Source: Phaseolus vulgaris (taxonomy: Eukaryota > Streptophyta > Magnoliopsida > Fabales > Fabaceae). Taken from it: DNA of 64,000 bases. This document shows positions 1-12,766 of the stretch, piece by piece. The stretch is taken from assembly GCF_000499845.2 (NCBI RefSeq), contig NC_023756.2, positions 45,396,291 to 45,460,290 on the forward strand, written 5' to 3'. Below the pieces are notes generated by a model. It had not been told where the DNA came from. It was given only the letters and a program-made list of their open reading frames with translations, and did not search any database. The position numbers and the translations under genes are program-made. The first letter of the stretch is position 1, and each line of letters opens with the position of its first letter.

Positions 1-829
1 CTCAAAAAAGAGTTGAGTTTATAACTGTGTAATAACATACCGCGGTCCCAAACTTGATCATTTTTGTTGAGGATTCTTTGTTATGCCGCAAACTTTGACC
101 ATTTGCAATTTGTTTTGCTTTCATTTTTTCTACTTTCACTGGTAGAAATACACAAGAATCTAAAGACACGTTTAAAATGGTTCTTTTTTTTGTTGTACTT
201 GTCTATTGAAACAAAACAGTAAACTTGTTTGGGTATATATTATTTTTTAGATGATTCTTGAAACAAGTTTGTGAAAATTGCACTTGAAAAGTGTGCCCTT
301 CACACTAGCTTTTCACATTTAAAAAAATACTTAAAGGTTAATTATATTTATATAAATATTTAAGCTTCAAAATTGAGAATATCTATTAATTGAATACTAG
401 AATTTCACTTTAAATGCCCTTATTGCCTTGTTTCCCTTCTCTTGCATTGATGTGATTTCTTCATTTATCTTAAACTGCACTTGGAAGATTACTTACTCAA
501 CTAGAATTAAATTAATGCAACAAAAGAACAAAAATCATAATTGTTCCAGCATGCAGGTCTGTCACATCTTATGCCCTTTTCATGTCTTAAAATCAAATAC
601 TAAGATGAGATGTAAATAACACAACTTTTGATTCAACCAACATAGTCCAAATGCAGTTTAAGGTAAAATACATTACCTTCATTCGAAGTCAGTGTCATAT
701 TACAGCACCAATTCCTTGAAACATAACATCATCTAACAACTAACAATAAAAGCAGTGCCATATTCCAACAAAACAACAACATGAAAACACATTCCCATCA
801 TTTTACAAACATAGCATGTGTTTCCCATA
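1..829. other. Intergenic, 3' flank of the WOX1-type gene
   Basis: AT-rich sequence. The short open frames here have no recognisable domain and look random. The 3' UTR of the neighbouring minus-strand homeobox gene probably occupies roughly 650-829, but no clear processing signal was pinned down. Confidence 0.5.
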
Positions 830-2956
830 TTACTCCTTCATAGGAAGGAACTCAAAAAACTGGCTTGGGGTCAAGTTACTGCAATTCATTGCTGAAGCTG
901 ATATCTCTGTCTCTTTATCCCTCATGTTGTCACTGCTAGCATCACCACTCCTTAATGGGAAAAATTGAAGGGTTTGAGACTCCACACAGTTATCATCTTC
1001 AGTAGTACTACTGCTGCTGCTTAAGTAGATAACACTGTTTTCCCTCTGGGGTGAAATAAAAAAGCTGAGATCATGTGTCTTAATGAGGTTTGGGTCCATT
1101 TTTCTTGTTGTTACTGTGCTTGTTGTAGTGGCCATAGTAATAGCTGAAGAGGCATTAGGAGGACTGTTTATGAGGTGTGTGACAGGTGCAGCAGGAGAAG
1201 GACAAGGTAACTGCATCACATGCCACGTTGCATTCCTCTCCAAAAGGTTTCTTCTTTGTTGGAATTCCCCTTCATCGAATTGGAGCCATCCAACTGTTCT
1301 ACTCTCTACAGCCTCTGCTTTTGCAGTCCTCTGTGTTGAAACAGATTCCTGTGGATTTGAATTGCAGCCATGCAAACTCATGAAATTGAAAACCACACTA
1401 TCCATCCATCTATCTATCTATCTCCATGTCAAAAATGAAAAACAGAAAACAAAAGGAGAAAAAGGTATTGGGTAGCACATATTTCAATTGTGCACTCCAA
1501 GTTCCTAGAAAAATACTTGTATAGACACAATCTATATAACAGACACAGCCAATAAAAACATTATATATATATATATATTGCACTGTTTTTTACATGAACT
1601 TTATCATAAAAAAGTAGTATTATAACCCAAATTTCTATTCATTCAATTAAAGGGTGTATGCATGGTCTAAAGAGAAGTCAAATAAAAGTAGGGTTAAGGT
1701 TGTCTTTTCCATCACAAAAGGTGCTCAGTTGGATAGAATATTATATCGGGATGCCCTTAAAACTACTGACCTAAATATCATGAATGAGCACAAGACCCAA
1801 AAGCAAAGCTAAGTTGCATAACAGAGCAGAGCCGACAGAAGGGAAGGAATTCAGCTTTTAGGCCCTTTTCATTTCCCAACAAACGAAGCTTTTGTTGGGT
1901 CCTTTCCCTATACCTAGTGCAGATCTTTCCATAATATACATGTTTCCAACATCTACTTGATCTCTAGTAATCATATGCTAATAATCACCACTTAGTGGAT
2001 ATGATTATCAACTTTTGACCATTAAGCAAATCCCAAGTTAAAAAACAAACAAACAAAAGGCTAGAGTAGATACTATAAACTAGTCCATGAACAAGACAAA
2101 TACATATAGCAGAAGCATGATATTAGGCATATATGGAATATTATTAGACCTCTGCAATAGTACTGCAGTTTGTTGAAGGTGTCCAATTTTTTGTCTGTTT
2201 AACTTCAAACTCGGTCCTACTTGCAGCTGTCGACAAAGAGAAAAACAGAACAACACAACTTGACATAAGCAAACAATCAGAACAAGAAAAAGAAAAATCT
2301 ACACATATAATTAATACAGATCTCAATAAACAAAACTGCATAATTATGAATAAATGATTATGGATTAATTGAGAATGGTATGAGGGTGTCATGTCACCTG
2401 AATCTTTCTTCTCAGGAGTTTCGGCATCCGATTCCATTTGGCGGCGACGCTTTTGCCTCTCCCTGGCTTTGTGATTCTGAAACCAATAGAACACATTCTT
2501 CCCTTCTATGTTACCAAATCTTCTAAGTTGTGCAGTGATATGTTGGATTTGCTCAGCAGATGGTGTCCTTGTTCCTCTTCTATACAACTCTTCAAGGGCT
2601 CTTAGTTGCTCTCGGGTTGGATTCCACCTTGAACTCACCACAGCGGGTGCTGTACCATTGAACTGCTCTCTCTTGTTTTGTTCTGATAAAAATAAGACAT
2701 TAGAAAAGGAAGAACACAACAAATGCACATTAACAGAAACTAGAGGGGAAGAGATTATGTAAATACCAAGATGGTGATAATCATACTGTGAAGGGAAATG
2801 ATTGCCATGAGGGTGAGTTAAGCTAAGAGTGGTTGTTGGTGGTGCAGTGTTGAGAGAAGTGATTGACCTTGGCATGAGAGGCATGAGTTTCCTTCCACTG
2901 AAAGAATGATCAACCATGTTGAAGTCACCACCTTCATTGTCACCCACCATCCACAT
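830..2956 (-). CDS. WOX1: WOX1/STENOFOLIA-type WUSCHEL-related homeobox transcription factor
   Basis: Four exons on the minus strand with GT-AG introns and closing phases: 2956-2767, 2682-2398, 2226-2150, 1348-830, giving 356 residues, close to the size of legume STF/WOX1. The homeodomain is at about residues 80-145, with the family-typical helix 3 ([20 protein letters not shown]). An acidic/Ser-rich stretch precedes a WUS box TLQFFPLR (310-317; 950-973), and the extreme C-terminus [14 protein letters not shown] matches the WOX1/STF C-terminal box. Family knowledge: nuclear, mostly repressive regulator of leaf-blade outgrowth and lateral organ margins. I chose ATG 2956 because WOX1/STF proteins begin MWMVG. 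An in-frame ATG at 3019 would add 21 residues without a family match. The fourth WUS-box position is F rather than the usual L. Assignment is firm; exact start and UTRs are less so. Confidence 0.95.
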
Positions 2957-4322
2957 TTTGGTAGAGGCAATGAGAGGAAAAAGGGTAGGGTTTTTGGTCT
3001 CTCCCTTTTGTGTGGTCACAAGGGTGATGGTAGAAAAAGGTTATAAATAGCACAGAATGAAGCTACTAGGTACTGTAGCTTTATCAGCTTATGTACATAT
3101 AAGATTAGAACTAATGAAAGAGAATATATGCTAAAACAATGAAAGGGGTGTGTTATATCTATAAAGTGGGAGTGCTTTAAATAGATGTATTTATCTGTCT
3201 CTATCACACCTTGTCACTCGGCAATGGGAATTGAAATGATAGAGCTAGCATACTAGAATGGTGTTGAAGTTGAAAAAAGCAAAAACATAGAAAATGAAGT
3301 AAGAGTGTGAGTGTAGTGTAAAGAGTAGAGGTAGCATGCAAGGAGGTTTGTGATGAAGAGAGGGTGGACCAGATAGAAAGATGGTAAGTCCTAGCTAGTT
3401 GAAATGAAAAGTAGAGAAATTGATATAGATGGTATAGATGGATGGTAATAAAGCAGTGAACTTGATGTTGGAAAATGAGTTGGTTGATATAGAGAGATTG
3501 GTGTGGTGTTGGTGTAACATGGAACAAAAGTGAAGGTGAGAGAGGGAAATTATGAAATGAAAAGAAAAGTAGAAAGAGGGGGTGTGGAAGAAGAGAAGGA
3601 AACGTGGAATTCTGGTATATTTTTGGGGAGTAGAGGAAGAAAAAGGACGTAACGATCATGAGGGTTATGAGGTATTGACCCTTTTTTTCTACTCTTCTCA
3701 TTCATTTATTGGTCTCCTCATGTGTGGTGCCTTTCACACTAATTCTCAATCCAAACTGCCCCTCTCTCCCTCTCAGCTTATCCTTACCCTTTTCTCTGTC
3801 TATTATGCTGTCCAACCACACCTTCTCTCTCTGCTGCATATCCACTGTACTCATTTTTGTCTCTACTACATTTTCACCTTCACACCTACACATGGATCTT
3901 CACCTTTTTTTTTTTATATATATTATACCTGTATGTGCAGGGAATTTCCTAATGCTACTAAGTGATATATTTACAACTTATACCACTCTACAATCTTGTT
4001 TATTTGTTTCAAATTTTAGTTTTATACTCTTTTTTTCATACATGAATCACAAGTTGTATACAGACCAAAATGTTAATTTTACTGATATACATATTACTGA
4101 TATATATAACAGTTTAAGAAATATGTATTGTTTAAGAAGATGTACTTATATAGAGTCAACAATGTTTGGTTTTTGGAATTATATCTATGAGAGATTATTT
4201 GGTATGTTTATAGTTGTGAGACCCTAGATGATATAAAGGATTTTGATACTTTTCTGTTTGTTTAATTGTGCAGTTTCATGCACAAATGTTCTATTTTAGT
4301 TTTTTTTTTCGTTGTTGCTGAT

Positions 4323-4325
<3 letters not shown>

Positions 4326-4365
<40 letters not shown>
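4326..4365. repeat. TA dinucleotide microsatellite
   Basis: About 20 uninterrupted TA units, visible directly. Likely length-polymorphic. Confidence 0.9.
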
Positions 4366-4369
<4 letters not shown>

Positions 4370-4568
4370 GGTTAACCAAAATTAAGTATTAGATTATGAG
4401 TTAAAAAATGGTTAAACAATAGGATGAGTTATGCAGTCATTTATGTTTGATTCTTACTGTGGAAATAAGTTAGTCTAATCAATCATAATTTCAATACTGC
4501 ATACAAAATTAATATATGTGTTCATTGAGTTAGGAAAAACACAAAAAAGTAAAAAAAGACTCGTATGC

Positions 4569-4582
<14 letters not shown>

Positions 4583-4606
<24 letters not shown>
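4583..4606. repeat. TA dinucleotide microsatellite after a poly-A run
   Basis: A run of A residues is followed by about 12 TA units. Confidence 0.85.
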
Positions 4607-6934
4607 AGTAACTTACAAATCATTAATTTTATTTTTTTTCATTTCAGCAAACATAAGTCGATCTTTAATTACACATTACTGTGTATAATATATATAGTAC
4701 TATGTATTTTTTATTATATTTTGCAAACGAAAGTTTGGAACACATTATTTTTTTTAATTGATATATTTAATCTATTGAAATTATGTCACGTGGTCTAAAC
4801 TTTTAGCATAGGAATATATCAACTTCTAACGCTTTTAATTCCTTGTTCTTAAACATTTTTAGTGTTTTTAAAGCCTATTTTGAATATTAATCTACTTAAA
4901 AGAGAAGAATTAAAATTTATCTAAATTATTCACACTAATAATTAAAATTTATCTAAATTATTCACACCAAAATAGAGAATTGTCTTTATAATTAGCTTTT
5001 CATTTCTTTTCTTTTTATTGATAAAGAATAATAACATTGAAGTAAAACATTAAAACAACCTATTAATTTTAATTTTCTATATATTAGTTCAGCTACAACA
5101 TAATTTTGACTATCCAAACCTCAACTCTTAAAAATAAGAGAATGGTCTAAATTAATTTCTTTAATTTTATAGAGTTTTCCTTCCTGAATTTTAAATCTGT
5201 GATCCACACAATAGTTTTAGAAAGATAAACCAAAACACATTTTACAAAAATAAATCTCACATAAGACTTCTCATAATCACAGTTATCTCTGAGAACTAGC
5301 TGTTATATATCTTTGTTGCCTATTATGGTTTAGATACAAACCATTAGATACATTTTTATTTTATTTTTTTAATAAGATTGAAATATTTCACCAATATCTT
5401 GCCAATACTCCTATTTATTATATTTTTCATTACTAATAAAAATAATAATGATTAAACATAATACATACAAACATCACGTAAATTAACATAAGAATAAAAA
5501 TATTTCACTTTGTTCGTTCTATGTGTTTAAACTAATGAAGGATTAGACTAAAGAATCAATATTTCTTTTAGTTGTTTCTGATTCTTTATTCTTAATGGAA
5601 TCAAAACAATTATGTGAAAAAGTTATTTTCTAGTTAATTCATTGAAGTTACACAACATGATTTGAATTTTTATCACAAAAAAAAAAGTATTAACTAAGAT
5701 TCCTAACACCTTGATTTTTAGAAAGTTTTAACAATTACTACTAAATCTCTTTCAAAGATTTATTAGTCTACTTTCGAACAAAACTAATTTTGAAATTATT
5801 TTGTTGAGTAAAATAGAAAATGATTTTAGATAATTCTATAAACATTTTCATGGAGTTTTTTTTTAATTTTGAATTTTCATAGTAAAAAAATATTTAAAAT
5901 TGTTATTAGAAAACAATGAGTAGATCTTTATGTTGCATTTACTATTAGGACTAATATTCCGTAGATGTTTTGTAATCGATAGAATACTTGTCTTAATTAT
6001 TAAGGGAAAATCAGGTTTAGAGTTACTCATATTTTTCGTAAATGGAATACGTGTGATGATAAGTTGGCTAATTTAAGATTTATTTACAGAGAATCATTTC
6101 ATTGGTATAATAGGCTTCTATCTAGTCTATTCTTAGCCTATGAATCATTTTTGTTAACATATGAGTTTTGGTTTTGTCTCCTCATAATTCTTTTTTTGTA
6201 TTTTTTTTAATAATATTTTTTTCCATGTGATGACAGATGATGGTTGTTACTTGAGGTGTCAGCCTAACTGAAATGTCAAGTTGCATAGTAATACCTAACA
6301 TGAAAACTTTTATATAAAAAAAAAAAACAATGAGTAGATCTAGAAATCAACATTATAAAATATATAAAAAAAAACAACTTTCACTCTTCCCAAAGAAAAA
6401 ATATAACCATTTTCGTGCCCCAAGTGAAAATTATTCAATATATTTGTTTCAATTTTACTTTTTGAATAGATGTTGGGAGCTTCCTAAAAACCAAACATAA
6501 CCTAATTCCTTAGATATAGTTAGATGTTTTTGGCTCTTTAGTTGTTTATGTAATATTGTTACTAAAATAAGAAATAGGAAATGTAACACAGTACTAAAAT
6601 TCTTTTGAAACTTTTAACATGGACCTAGTAAGCTAATATATTTGCTTCAGGAATCTAATTTTCATGGTTCAGACCTATTTATTTAGATTAAATATAAATT
6701 GAGGGTTTCTTAGTGTCCTCATTATGTAGCTAGGTTTGCATTTCCCTCTTTCCCTACCTCTGCTTCTGTCTCTGTACATGGCCTCTCAGACAATGGTCCT
6801 TTAGTCATTAAAGACATTGAATTCAATTATTGACATACAAATTTTACACAAAAAGTTATACTACAGGACAACAAAAGAAAATTAATGAGTCATTTCTCAT
6901 TAGAGACATTGTATTTATACAAAGGGTTATATCG

Positions 6935-7190
6935 AAAAATCCAACGAAAATAGGTATAATTTTTAAAATATAAGATATGAAAATATAGATTTATATATAT
7001 TATAAATTATAAATTAATATGTATAAAGAAAGATATTTTTTTTATTTAGAGATTTATTCCATAATTTTATAATCATAATAAAAATTTATATTTAAATTTT
7101 TAAAAAATTAAAAAAAAAATTATTAAATTATATTAGAATTGTGTTATAATTCTCAAAAATTCAACAAATTTTTTTAAATTAAACACTTTA
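6935..7190. repeat. Dispersed AT-rich repeat, copy 1 (related to 56380-56710)
   Basis: Contains the string ATAATTTTTAAAATATAAG followed by a long AT-rich body with similar blocks in the same order as in the first intron of the beta-glucosidase gene (TTTTATAAT-ATAATAAAA-, TTATATTAGAAT-TGTTA-, AATTTAACAAAT-like tail). Similarity was judged by eye and is partial. It is probably a non-autonomous mobile element of unknown class. Confidence 0.45.
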
Positions 7191-7960
7191 TTAATATATA
7201 TTTTACGAAAGAAGAATGTTCAAATTTCATAAATTACAAAAGAATAAAACATATAAAACAATTAATGTAATAAAAAGTAATAATAATATGAGGAAGGAAC
7301 AATGTTATATTGATAACCCTATATCAAATTATAATTTAGAAGAACTTCTTTTACTAAAATATAAATTTTATATAAAAAATAAAATAATTCTAAAAATTTT
7401 ACATTATGTAACCGACATATACATATTTGATTGTAGACATCACATGTAAAATATCTTATTTGAGTATATAATTGTTAAAGTAATATTTTTTATAAAAAGT
7501 ATTATATGAATTTATTATTATTATATAAAGGAATTAGTGATTTCTTGTCACATCATCATGATTCTGAAAAGACTGAGTTGTCTTACAAGTTATTAAGGTG
7601 GAATTTGAAAAAACAAAAAAGAACTGTATAGTGTCATTATTGGTTAATTATTTGGTTGCTTTTCTGATGTGTTGAGGCCTACCATCCTGCAAAATTCTGA
7701 AGGTTTGTGTTATTTATGAGATGTGGATGCAGAAATTTTGATGGGTTTCTGATGCAGAAGAAAACAATGCCTCCACCTAGACTCTTCATCTTCATCTTGT
7801 CATTTCTGACTGGAAAACATGAACTTGATGGGTTATGTAACGGCACTTTTTTAAAAATAGAAACAAAAGCCCTGCATGCAATTTTTTCTTCTTTCTTATC
7901 TCCATTTCTCTCCTCATATTTTTTTTCCCTTCTCTTAATTTTCTCTTCCAATCTTCATCT
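7191..7960. other. Intergenic, no gene recognised
   Basis: Open frames of 60-90 codons occur on both strands around 7216-7449 and 7679-7983, but they overlap each other, are Lys/Asn- or Phe-rich and show no domain. Confidence 0.4.
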
Positions 7961-7989
7961 ATTTTAGAATCTGATTGGACCACGTTGTA

Positions 7990-9226
7990 ACTAATGAGTT
8001 AAGGAACATTTCTACCCGATCAGATTTTTAAACAGAGTAAGTTCATTTTTACTCTAAAGATCCTTTGTTCTCTATTTTTTCTTAGAATTTAGTCATTAAT
8101 TTTGGTGGGATCAGTTGAGAAGTTTAATCGTCTCATCTTATTCTATTATATACTGAATTTTTGTTCTATTTGGATAATTTGCATTAGGCCTGTAAATCTC
8201 GAAGCTTATCCAGACTGTGGGGAATAAAATTCTAAAAGTTGCTTGGAAAGCAAACAATTGAGGTAAGGGAAGCTAAATTTAATTTTTAATAGCACCCTAG
8301 GATAGAAGATCTGAATGTGGAAGGGACGTGGTCCCAATATTCAATTTCTCTTGCAAGGATATTGTGTGTGTATATATTGTGTTGTTTGTTTATATATTAT
8401 TTAAAATTTATAAAAATATTAGAATTTGATGGTTTAATTTTTAACTGTTGTTTTTTTTATGTTAATTAAGCTTTTGAATATTGTGGATCGTGTTTGGAAT
8501 GATATTGTATGATGAAATGATGTGGAATTGAATTCATACATTTGGGATAATGTATGGACTGATGTTTGCTGTGTATTAAGTATTGATGCCTATGTGGTAA
8601 CAGAGATCTCCGAACTTCACTGATGATCTAAGTCACATGGACTAATATATCAGGTGGTGAGAAGCTGATAGGGGAGTTCATGCACACCGTGACACATGAG
8701 ATGCACGACTTAAGTTGTATTGAACTTACCCTGATCCTTTCTGTTGGATTCGCTGGTAATCTTTGGATCAGGTGTTAGTCTCTGGTAGCACTTACTTAAT
8801 ACGGGTCTTCCGGAAGACGTTGTTTGTTGAATATTCTGGATGTGTAGATCCATGTGAGATTTATGTGATTGTTTTATTGTTGAGATTTGAAAAGGATTGA
8901 ATAATTTGAGAAATTAATCATGTAACTTGGTTTTCTCTTTTGATTTAATTGTGTATATTATAAAATTCTATTTTCACTAGCTTACCCTTGCTTTTCTTGT
9001 TGTGTTTGAACTGCGATGACTGTACTATGTACACGAGTAGATGACCATACAAGTGCAGGAGAGTCCTAGAGGTTTAAGAGTTTTATTTTGAGCTATGGAT
9101 ATGTAAATACTTGTATTTCTATAAATCCTAATCATGTATTAGGAATGTTTTGAAAAACTCCAAGTTTGTATAGAAACTAGTAGGACTTTTATTGTAATAG
9201 TTATATGTAAATTATGGGGTGTTACA
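7990..9226 (+). mobile_element. Probable 5' LTR (3' portion) of a Ty3/gypsy element
   Basis: The 3' boundary is set by the end TGTTACA (9220-9226), followed 5 bp later by a primer-binding site. The block has the mixed composition of a plant gypsy LTR. The 5' boundary could not be found because no second LTR survives in the window, so the start is only nominal. Confidence 0.5.
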
Positions 9227-9231
9227 TTTAA

Positions 9232-9243
9232 TGGTATCAGAGC
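9232..9243 (+). other. Primer-binding site for initiator tRNA-Met (gypsy element)
   Basis: TGGTATCAGAGC matches the complement of the 3' end of plant initiator tRNA-Met, the usual primer for plant LTR elements. It sits just after an LTR-like end and 0.4 kb before gag, the expected order. Confidence 0.85.
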
Positions 9244-9650
9244 AGTTCATCCTTAGGATAACCTGAGGTAGTGGGTTTATTGTGTTTCTCCTTCGTGTAG
9301 ATTTTTGTTTAAGTTTAGCTTTAACACTTAGTTAAAAGTTTCCAATAAGATGTTTGACAAAATTGTTTTTCTTGAAATCTTATTTGCGTTCGAGTCAAAT
9401 TAATTGTTATGAATAAAGATGAAAGTATTAAGAATGAAAAGAATCTTGATATAGTGGTGAGGGTGCACACTCATGACTAGATCAAGATGATTTTCTATCT
9501 TAATTCTAAATAGCTAAAGTACATTTCAAAGATAAGTTTTGATTGGTTTTTACTTGTTTCGTATGATTATTTCTTTGAAGTTAATTTGTCTTAAAGATGT
9601 AGTTGGAAAATTTTAGTAATTTCTATCCCAATTCTTTATGTGCTTAGAAG

Positions 9651-10763
9651 ATGGCACGTAGACCACCTACTCCTCCTCCACCAGTAGATATGCCCAACTT
9701 AGCTCGGACAATAGAGATGATGGCAACAGCCTTGCAACAACAGAGTGCTACTATGGCACAACAGCATCAGGCCGCCCTTCATCAATTAGAAACAGCTAGA
9801 TTAGCAGCAGAAGCATCTCAGCTTCATCAACAACCCCATACCTTTAGTCTGGAGGATTTTCTGAGACACAATCCACCCAAATTTAATGGTAAGGTAAATC
9901 CAAATGGAACAGACCAATGGGTGAGAGATATAGAAAGAATCTTTGAAGCTACTCAATGTCCTGAAGAGAGAAAGTTATCTTATGCCATCTATATGCTTAT
10001 TGAAGAAACTGAGTTTTGGTGGATAGGCATGAAGCAAATGATGGAAGACAAAGGAGAAAATGCCACTTGGGAGAACTTCAAAGTAAGATTCCTGAAGGAG
10101 TATTTTCCTGATAGTGTCAGGTATGCAAAAGAAATTGAATTCATGCAACTGGAACAAGGAAATCTTTCAGTCACTGAATATGCTACTAGGTTCAAACACC
10201 TAGCTAGATTCTACACCCAGACCATGACTCAGGCTTGGAGATGTAGAAAATTTGAGTTTGGGTTGAAGCAAGAACTTAAAGAAGTGGTGATTCCTATGTC
10301 CATTAGAGATTTCCATGCTCTAGTGGAGAAAGCAAAAGTAGTGGAGAGTTTGAAAAGTAGTAGCAGACTTGCTAAGCCTCAAGTGGGGGGACCTTCTAAA
10401 AGCATGCCTAAATATGAAGATAGAAAGAAATCTTATTTCAGACCTCAATCTTATAGCAGTGGAAGACCCAGTTCTCAATCACCGCCTAGTTTCAGATGTT
10501 TTTGATGCGGTGGGCCACATGTTGTTAGATTTTGCCCTCATTCAGTGTCAAATGTGACATGTGATAGATGTCACAGGTATGGTCATGCAACAAAAGACTG
10601 TCGTGTCCAATGGAGAGCTCCAAATTCTGGCAGAGTGCAGCAAGTACAACAAAATAGTAATCAAAAACCCAAAGCTGATGGCAGAGTTTTTGCTATTAGT
10701 GGAGCTGAAGCTTCACAGTCTGATAGTTCAATAACTCGTTCAATATCCAATCCAGAGGAATAA
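9651..10763 (+). pseudogene. Ty3/gypsy gag with an in-frame stop inside the zinc knuckle
   Basis: The frame opens with MARRPPTPPPPVDM and a Gln-rich stretch. It continues through a retrotransposon gag domain (about residues 80-200: FNGKVNPNGTDQWVRDIERI and EYFPDSVRYAKEIEFMQLEQ) and reaches a first CCHC knuckle of the form C-x2-C-x3-H-x4-C. This knuckle is broken by TGA at 10503-10505. The same frame continues with a complete second knuckle (CDRCHRYGHATKDC) to a stop at 10763. A CGA-to-TGA change, typical of methylated-cytosine decay, would explain the stop, though that is inference. No protease, reverse transcriptase or integrase follows, so the element is truncated as well as mutated. Confidence 0.9.
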
Positions 10764-11017
10764 ATTAATTAAGACCAATTTAGAATCTAAAATAGTAACT
10801 AAAACTTTTGTAGCTAATTTAAATACTAATTTAGAAACCATTTTATAAATTTTTATTAATAATAGAAACCACTTTAAATACAAATAATTTTTTAGTCTCT
10901 AAAATTAGTTGTAATTTAATTAATTTCTTGTAATAAATATACTTTATATACCTCTTTCTTCTTTAATCTATCAAAATAATTTTTAAAAACAAAATCATAA
11001 CAGAATTTTTACTTATG
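10764..11017. other. AT-rich spacer after the truncated gypsy element
   Basis: No gene seen. The polyprotein that should follow gag is absent, so the 3' truncation of the element lies close to 10764. Confidence 0.5.
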
Positions 11018-11675
11018 AGTTATGTTAAATGATAACTCATCTTTTTATAAATTCCTAAATGGATATTAATTAATAAGAAACCAATAAAGGTTAATGTTTA
11101 AGGTATGTATGTCTTTTTTTTCTTCTTCTTCTGTCTTTCTTTTTCATATTCTTCGTTTCCTTTTTATTCATCTTTTTCATTATGTTATTTTTATTGCAAA
11201 AAAAAAGTGTTTTTTTTTTTTTAATTTCAGTTTAAATTTCATGTGTACTCATTGTTAACTTTTAAAAACTATATACCTGAAAACTAATTTTAAACTCTTT
11301 TCTTTCTTTAGCTAATGTCAATTTCTTTCTTCATCTCCCTATTTTTTACCTATACTTTCATACGTCAGATAGATTTTTTTTTTTCATTTTAAATTGTATA
11401 ATATGGGGATCTTCAGAACTTTAATTTTAGAGTTCATAAAATTTTAGCTTCAAAAATATATTAATAACTCTAAAATTTGAAATACAATTGTATTTTAAAT
11501 TTTAGAGTTTATAATTTTGAAATTTAACAAAAAGGAAAGAGGGATTTCAATGAAAAATATGAAAAAAAAAGGGTAAAATTACCATTTCATGCCTTCTATG
11601 AGGTGTAGGAAAGAAGAGTCAGGATTTAGGGTTTAGTAAGAAGAAATTACATTAGCTAAGTTCTATTTATAATGT

Positions 11676-11945
11676 GACTCTTTCTCTCTGCACCCCAACA
11701 AATGACTTTCTACACTACATCATTCTTTGAAAAGAATATTTTTGGAATATACTTTCCAGAATACATTTTATAAATTTTGGATTTATCATTCTAAAAATTA
11801 AAAAAAAAATGTAGGGGTGCAGGAAATACTTTTTTGCTTATAGAACTCTTATTTCGGAATCATCCAAAATTATCAAGAATAATTCTGGTATTGCATATAA
11901 TGTAGGGGTGCAGGAAAAAATGTAGGGATGCAGGAAGAAATATCC
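11676..11945. mobile_element. Mutator-like MITE (element D) with 9-bp TSD
   Basis: Flanked by TTATAATGT on both sides (11667-11675 and 11946-11954). The left end starts GACTCTTTCTCTCTGCACC. The right end, read on the other strand, is GGATATTTCTTCCTGCATCC. The partner copy at 19453-19830 occupies the same site, so insertion predates the segment duplication. Confidence 0.75.
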
Positions 11946-12029
11946 TTATAATGTTCTAAAGCAAGAAGAATGGGCCTAAGCTGCATCGAAGTGGGCCGAA
12001 ACAAAATAGTAAGTGAACTAAAATTATAA

Positions 12030-12752
12030 GGCAGTTTCTTCCTGCACCCCCACATTTTTCTTCCTGCACCCCCCACACTCTTATGAAAAGACTAAATCGC
12101 CCTTATTAGTTTTTAAAACTCCAGAAATATTCCTAACCTAAAAAAACCCTAAACAGGTGCAGGCAAGGATGCTCTCTTGTGCAACCGTGTCTTTCATGTT
12201 CCAGCAGCAGCACGCTTTCATGTTCTAGCAGCAGTGTGACACCTCCAAATCCTTCTCCTTCAATCTCACATTTTTTGTTGGTGATTTAAAGTGCTCTTGA
12301 CAAAGGTAAGTAAATTTCTTTATCCATGAATTCATAAGTCAAAAACATTATTCTTTATCCAACAATCCATAATTCAAAAAGACCATTCCAGATTCAGGAC
12401 TCCATAACACAAAAAAACAATTTCGGATTCATAAATCCATAATGCAAGTGATGCATTCCGGATTCAGGAATCCATAACACAAAAAAAAAATTCTGGATCC
12501 ACCAATCCGTAATGCAATTTAGGCTTCCAGATTCAGCACTCCAGAAAACAACAATTTATGACCTTTTACCTTCCAGAACACCCCCTCATCTGGAAAACAC
12601 AATTTAATCAATTCCGGATTCATGAATCCAGAATATATTACCAGATCCCGATATCCGGTAGCCCCTTTTAAAATTATAGGTCAAGGTTAATGTTGGAATA
12701 TTTAAAATTGTGGGGGTGCAGGAAGAAAAATGTGGGGGTGCAGGAAGAAGCC
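12030..12752. mobile_element. Mutator-like MITE (element A), 723 bp, perfect 9-bp TSD
   Basis: Flanked by AAATTATAA at 12021-12029 and 12753-12761. Terminal inverted repeats run about 40 bp: left GGCAGTTTCTTCCTGCACC with a second TTCTTCCTGCACCCCC inside; the right end is the near-perfect inverse. The duplicated segment at 19904-19920 has a single AAATTACAA continuing into the same flank, i.e. a pre-insertion site. No open frame inside. The interior carries imperfect dyads of the type TTCCGGATTCA-AATCC. Mobilisation by a MULE transposase elsewhere is inferred from the 9-bp TSD. Confidence 0.85.
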
Positions 12753-12766
12753 AAATTATAAATTAG

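Larger units (their letters stand above)
3020..6934. other. AT-rich intergenic region upstream of WOX1
   Basis: 3020-3700 is purine-rich on the plus strand and probably holds the WOX1 leader and promoter (minus strand). A TATTTATAA-like sequence near 3038-3046 is a weak TATA candidate. Further out there are only low-complexity AT tracts, two TA microsatellites and a short tandem duplication (about 4909-4937 and 4940-4967). The open frames at 3204-4227 are short, compositionally biased (Phe/Ser/Leu-rich) and overlap on both strands, so I do not treat them as genes. Confidence 0.55.

Noticed and set aside
1083..1475. Plus-strand open frame of 130 codons starting [16 protein letters not shown]
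   Set aside because: It is antisense to the last WOX1 exon, whose conserved WUS box and C-terminal box lie on the minus strand.
3204..4227. Several overlapping open frames (for example 165 codons minus at 3204-3701, 172 codons plus at 3709-4227)
   Set aside because: Biased composition (Phe/Ser/Leu/His), no domain, overlap on both strands in the WOX1 upstream region.
7679..7983. Opposed open frames of 60-90 codons
   Set aside because: They overlap each other antisense, with simple Lys/Glu- or Phe-rich composition and no similarity I recognise.
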